DNA of 64,000 nucleotides. Source: an uncultured Pelagibacteraceae bacterium (GTDB lineage: Bacteria; Pseudomonadota; Alphaproteobacteria; Pelagibacterales; Pelagibacteraceae). The translations under genes were made by a program, and so were the position numbers. A model generated the notes under the pieces. The model had not been told where the DNA came from, did no database searches, and worked only from the letters and a program-made list of their open reading frames with translations. Below are positions 61,295 through 64,000 of the stretch, one piece after another. The DNA lies in assembly GCA_902573425.1 (NCBI GenBank), contig CACGJO010000001.1, forward strand, positions 124,001 to 188,000, given 5' to 3'. Within the stretch, counting starts at the first letter, position 1. Each line of letters starts with the position of its first letter.

Positions 61295-62182
61295 TTACGC
61301 TGCAAATTTTTTTCTTACTAGCTTTTGATAATTTTCTGACAAGTTTTTAATAGTTTCACAAACTTTAAAATTAAATTTATCAATTACTGAAACTGGAGTT
61401 ATTTCAGCTGCTGTTCCTGTTAAGAAACAACCTACAAAACTTGACATTTCCTCTGGTTTAATTTTTCTCTCAATAACTTTAATTCCTTTTGATTTTGCAA
61501 TTTCAATAACACATCTTCTTGTAATTCCATCCAAGAAAGAATCTGGTATAGGGGTATGTAATATCCCAGAACCATCTTTAAAAAAAATATTCGCTCCAGT
61601 CGCTTCGGCTATGTTTCCTTCGTGATCTAGCATAAGTGAATCTGTATAACCTTTGCTTTCTGCTTCGTGTTTTGAAAGCGTACATATCATATATAGACCT
61701 GCAGCTTTAGTGTCCCAAGGAACAGAATTTGGATGAGGCCTTCTCCAAGATGATATATTTAATTTAATTCCATTAAGTTTTAATTTTGGATCAAAATAAG
61801 AACCCCACTCCCACGAAGCAACAGCAACGTGTATCTTGTTTTTTTGCGCAGAGATTTGCATCATTTCACTTCCTCTCCACACGACCGGTCTTACGTATCC
61901 ATCATTTACTTTTTGAATTAAAATAGTTTCATTGCAAGCATCATTTATTTCTTTTTCACTATAAGGTATTTTGATTCCCATTCTATTTGCTGAATAGAAA
62001 AGTCTTTTTGTATGTTCCTCAAGTTTAAAGATTTCTCCATTATAAACCCTCTCGCCCTCAAACACACAGCTTGCATAGTGTAAGCCATGATTTAGTAAAT
62101 GGACTTTTGCATCTTTCCAATCCACCATATTGGAATTATACCAAATTTTTCCAGTTCTTTTGTCGTAGGGAATATTTTCCAT
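61295..62182 (-). CDS. ilvE: branched-chain amino acid aminotransferase
   Basis: A 295-residue fold-type IV PLP aminotransferase interconverting valine, leucine and isoleucine with their keto acids. LLNHGLHYASCVFEGER at the N-terminus, the PLP Lys in WDTKAAGLYM and EATGANIFF are typical. It is transcribed away from a MarR-OmpR-EnvZ gene set, with only 78 bases between starts. Confidence 0.95.
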   Translation of the reverse strand: MENIPYDKRTGKIWYNSNMVDWKDAKVHLLNHGLHYASCVFEGERVYNGEIFKLEEHTKRLFYSANRMGIKIPYSEKEINDACNETILIQKVNDGYVRPVVWRGSEMMQISAQKNKIHVAVASWEWGSYFDPKLKLNGIKLNISSWRRPHPNSVPWDTKAAGLYMICTLSKHEAESKGYTDSLMLDHEGNIAEATGANIFFKDGSGILHTPIPDSFLDGITRRCVIEIAKSKGIKVIERKIKPEEMSSFVGCFLTGTAAEITPVSVIDKFNFKVCETIKNLSENYQKLVRKKFAA

Positions 62183-62204
62183 TAATTTTAAATTAAATAA
62201 TTTT

Positions 62205-62234
62205 TTGCTAACAAAAAAGTATATTTGTTGCTAA
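62205..62234. promoter_or_regulatory. TTGCTAA direct repeats between ilvE and marR
   Basis: TTGCTAA occurs at 62205-62211 and 62228-62234, 23 bases apart. One copy falls in the spacer and the other just beyond the -10 of a possible ilvE promoter. They could be an operator, perhaps for the MarR protein encoded next door; MarR sites are usually palindromic, so this is weak. Confidence 0.3.
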
Positions 62235-62244
62235 AATAAGTCAA
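62218..62244 (-). promoter_or_regulatory. possible ilvE promoter
   Basis: On the minus strand TTGACT (62239-62244) and TATACT (62218-62223) are separated by 15 bases, shorter than ideal. They lie about 36 bases before the ilvE start. Confidence 0.35.
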
Positions 62245-62260
62245 TATATCTGACCAAAAA

Positions 62261-62704
62261 ATGAAAGAGCTTCTTTATTTAAAGGATGAGCAAATTAAAG
62301 ACTGCATTCAGCTACTTCTGTATGCTTATAGAGAAACTTTCTCAGATCCGAAAGATATTTTAAAAAAAAATTCGATGGGGGCAGCCCATCACAGGACACT
62401 TCATTTAATTGAGAGAAACGAAGGTATAAGTGTAAATGAGCTTTTGATTAAATTAAAAATAACTAAACAAAGTCTTAATAGAGTGCTCCAAGACTTAAAA
62501 AAAATGAAAATTATCAAACAATTAAAAGACAATAATGACTCTAGAAGAAAACTTTTATATTTAGACCAAATTGGAAAAAAATTTTACAATGAGGTATTTC
62601 AATCACAAAAAAAACGTATTTTTAATGCACTTAAAGATTCAGACTCCGACTCGGTTATAAAGTTTAAGCAAGTTTTAGAAAAAATTATAAATGGAAAAAA
62701 ATAA
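62261..62704 (+). CDS. MarR-family transcriptional regulator (PetP-like)
   Basis: A 147-residue winged-helix regulator. The HTH appears as GISVNELLIKLKITKQSLNRVLQDLKK in two pieces and the wing as NNDSRRKLLYLDQIGKKF with the DxRxR-type motif. Its order with an OmpR-type regulator resembles petP-petR of Rhodobacter, where MarR-type PetP precedes response regulator PetR. It overlaps the next gene by 14 bases. Its target is unknown, perhaps its own locus or ilvE. Confidence 0.85.
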   Translation: MKELLYLKDEQIKDCIQLLLYAYRETFSDPKDILKKNSMGAAHHRTLHLIERNEGISVNELLIKLKITKQSLNRVLQDLKKMKIIKQLKDNNDSRRKLLYLDQIGKKFYNEVFQSQKKRIFNALKDSDSDSVIKFKQVLEKIINGKK

Positions 62705-63368
62705 ATACCATATATTAGTAGTTGATGATGATGATAAAATTAAAGAATTAATTAAACAATTTTTAATAGACAAGGGTTTAATAGTTTCTACAGCATCTAA
62801 TGCAGATGAGGCAAAAGAAAAAGTAGAATTTTTTAATTTTGATTTAATTATTCTTGACGTAATGATGCCAGGACAAAGTGGTTATGAACTTACTAAAGAA
62901 TTGAAAGCTTCGAAAAATATTCCTATTATTCTTTTAACCGCGAAGGGAGAGCCAGAGAATAGAATACATGGCCTCGAAATTGGAGCAGACGATTATTTGG
63001 GTAAACCATTTGAACCAAAAGAACTTCTTCTGAGAATCAAAAATATTATTAGATCTAATAATATGAAAGATTTATTGGATGAGAGTAAAATTGGTGATGC
63101 TGAATTGAATTTAAATAAAATGACAATTAAGTTAAATAAAAAAGTTAAAAAAATTAATTTATCTGAAAAAAACATATTACTTAAAATGCTATCTTCACCT
63201 GGTAAAATATTTTCTCGGACAGAAATTGGAAAGATATCAAAAATATCACAGGAAAGATCTATAGACGTTATGATAACTAGATTGAGGAAAAAAATTGAAC
63301 TTGATCCAAAAAATCCTAAATTTTTACAAACAATAAGAGGTTCTGGCTATGTCCTTTGGATTAAATAA
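62691..63368 (+). CDS. OmpR/PetR-type response regulator
   Basis: A 225-residue two-component regulator. Receiver residues are Asp12 and Asp13 in VDDDDK, phospho-acceptor Asp56 in LIILDVMMPG, Thr83 and Lys105 in GKPFEP. The C-terminal winged-helix DNA-binding domain ends with ERSIDVMITRLRKKIE and IRGSGYVLW. The next gene is an EnvZ-type kinase overlapping by 20 bases, so the pair is cognate. Family members control osmotic or redox responses; the regulon is not visible here. Confidence 0.93.
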   Translation: MEKNKYHILVVDDDDKIKELIKQFLIDKGLIVSTASNADEAKEKVEFFNFDLIILDVMMPGQSGYELTKELKASKNIPIILLTAKGEPENRIHGLEIGADDYLGKPFEPKELLLRIKNIIRSNNMKDLLDESKIGDAELNLNKMTIKLNKKVKKINLSEKNILLKMLSSPGKIFSRTEIGKISKISQERSIDVMITRLRKKIELDPKNPKFLQTIRGSGYVLWIK

Positions 63369-64000
63369 TTTTTTAAAAAAATTTCTACCTAAAAGATTGT
63401 TTTATAGAGCATTAATTATTGTTGCTGCTCCAATTATACTTTTACAATTAACAATTTCGATCGTCTTTTTTGATAGTATTTGGATTAAAGCAAATAAAGG
63501 TATGACCAAATCTCTTGTAGGTGAAGTCAAGACATTATTTGATTCTTTTAATTCAGCAGATACTGATACAGTTATATTTTTGACGAATTTATACAAAAAA
63601 AATTTTGATTTTGTGATAAATATCAAAAAAACTGAGGGCTTGCCAACTACAAAATCGGATAGACGTTTCAGTCCAATGGATAGATCACTTAGAAGAGAGT
63701 TAAAACCCATATTTGGAAATAATTATTGGTTTGATACCGTAACTTATTTAGATCTTGTTGATCTTAGAATTAGAACTAATGATCAAATTATTCAAATCTT
63801 TTTTCCAAAAAGTAAAATTGCTCCGTCATCTGTAAGGGTGTTTGTGTTATGGATAACTCTGCCTTCATTAATTTTAATTCTTATAGCAATTCTCTTTTTA
63901 AGAAATCAAACTCGACCTATCGTGAAGTTGTCTAAAGCTGCAGAGAGATTTGGAAGAGGTGAAAGGGTTGACGATCTGAGACCATCGGGTGCGTCTGAAA
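63349..64000 (+). CDS. EnvZ-type sensor histidine kinase (partial, cut by window end)
   Basis: The first 217 codons of a sensor kinase. It has a membrane helix at about 20-44, a periplasmic region of about 115 residues, a second helix at about 163-183 and a HAMP domain, beginning with NQTRPIVKLSKAAERFGRG. The end LRPSGASE matches the HAMP-to-DHp junction of EnvZ (LREYGASE). The catalytic His and ATPase domains lie beyond the edge. The ATG begins 20 bases inside the response-regulator gene, supporting co-translation. Confidence 0.85.
   Translation, partial: MSFGLNNFLKKFLPKRLFYRALIIVAAPIILLQLTISIVFFDSIWIKANKGMTKSLVGEVKTLFDSFNSADTDTVIFLTNLYKKNFDFVINIKKTEGLPTTKSDRRFSPMDRSLRRELKPIFGNNYWFDTVTYLDLVDLRIRTNDQIIQIFFPKSKIAPSSVRVFVLWITLPSLILILIAILFLRNQTRPIVKLSKAAERFGRGERVDDLRPSGASE

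Overview
The window is a strongly AT-rich, gene-dense piece of a Gram-negative alphaproteobacterial chromosome. Most neighbouring genes overlap or lie within a few bases, A/T homopolymers are common, and the proteins are rich in Lys, Ile and Asn. The set (divergent FtsA, LpxC, BamD, MlaA/MlaC, class A RNase P RNA, yqeY-dnaG-rpoD, ELM1-family protein, ilvE-marR-ompR-envZ) points to a streamlined marine lineage of the Pelagibacterales (SAR11) type. That assignment is inferred from gene content and composition, not from a marker-gene search.

Layout. (1) 1-5495: a surface-glycan locus with a sugar epimerase, a DegT-type aminotransferase, a GT2 glycosyltransferase, two small membrane proteins, a short SDR and a convergent zinc-type dehydrogenase. 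(2) 5496-6297: an unusual intergenic block in which a small unknown gene sits between two 43-bp imperfect direct repeats and paired GGCACA motifs. (3) 6298-15660: mixed metabolism and maintenance, with a deacetylase-family amidohydrolase, a membrane-anchored PQQ-type sugar dehydrogenase, a MazG-like protein, FumC, an AsmA-like protein, a UvrD/PcrA helicase and an aminopeptidase P. (4) 15649-36948, minus strand: one continuous run of division and cell-wall genes, read in transcription order as mraZ-ftsZ-rsmH-ftsL-ftsI-murE/murF fusion-mraY-murD-ftsW-murG-murC-murB-ddl-ftsQ-ftsA-lpxC-bamD-ligA. ftsZ has left its usual place after ftsA and sits second, and murE and murF are fused. The run is headed by a good promoter overlapped by three exactly phased TGGGN MraZ-type boxes. 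(5) 37102-39750: rnpB, ampD, mlaA-mlaC and a CAU tRNA. (6) 39781-43940: rpoD, dnaG and yqeY on the minus strand; DnaG has lost three of its four zinc ligands. (7) 43997-48468: carAB with a near-consensus promoter and a 5' leader hairpin. (8) 48465-53445: a zinc-ribbon protein, a 2OG-Fe(II) oxygenase-like protein, an ELM1 protein, trxB, a reductase and an aspartate-type aminotransferase. (9) 53481-59191: a tight uvrB-pteridine reductase-folB-uvrC-pgsA operon. (10) 59200-64000: an O-antigen ligase/polymerase-like protein, a second GT2, ilvE, and a MarR-OmpR-EnvZ regulatory set cut by the window end.

Together the genes supply peptidoglycan precursors and the division machine, lipid A commitment (LpxC), outer-membrane assembly (BamD) and lipid asymmetry (MlaA/C), and glycan decoration. 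No CRISPR array, recognisable transposase, integrase, rRNA or prophage was seen. The best candidates for something undescribed are the repeat-bounded block at 5588-6289, the rearranged dcw cluster with its MraZ-box promoter, and the zinc-site-less primase.
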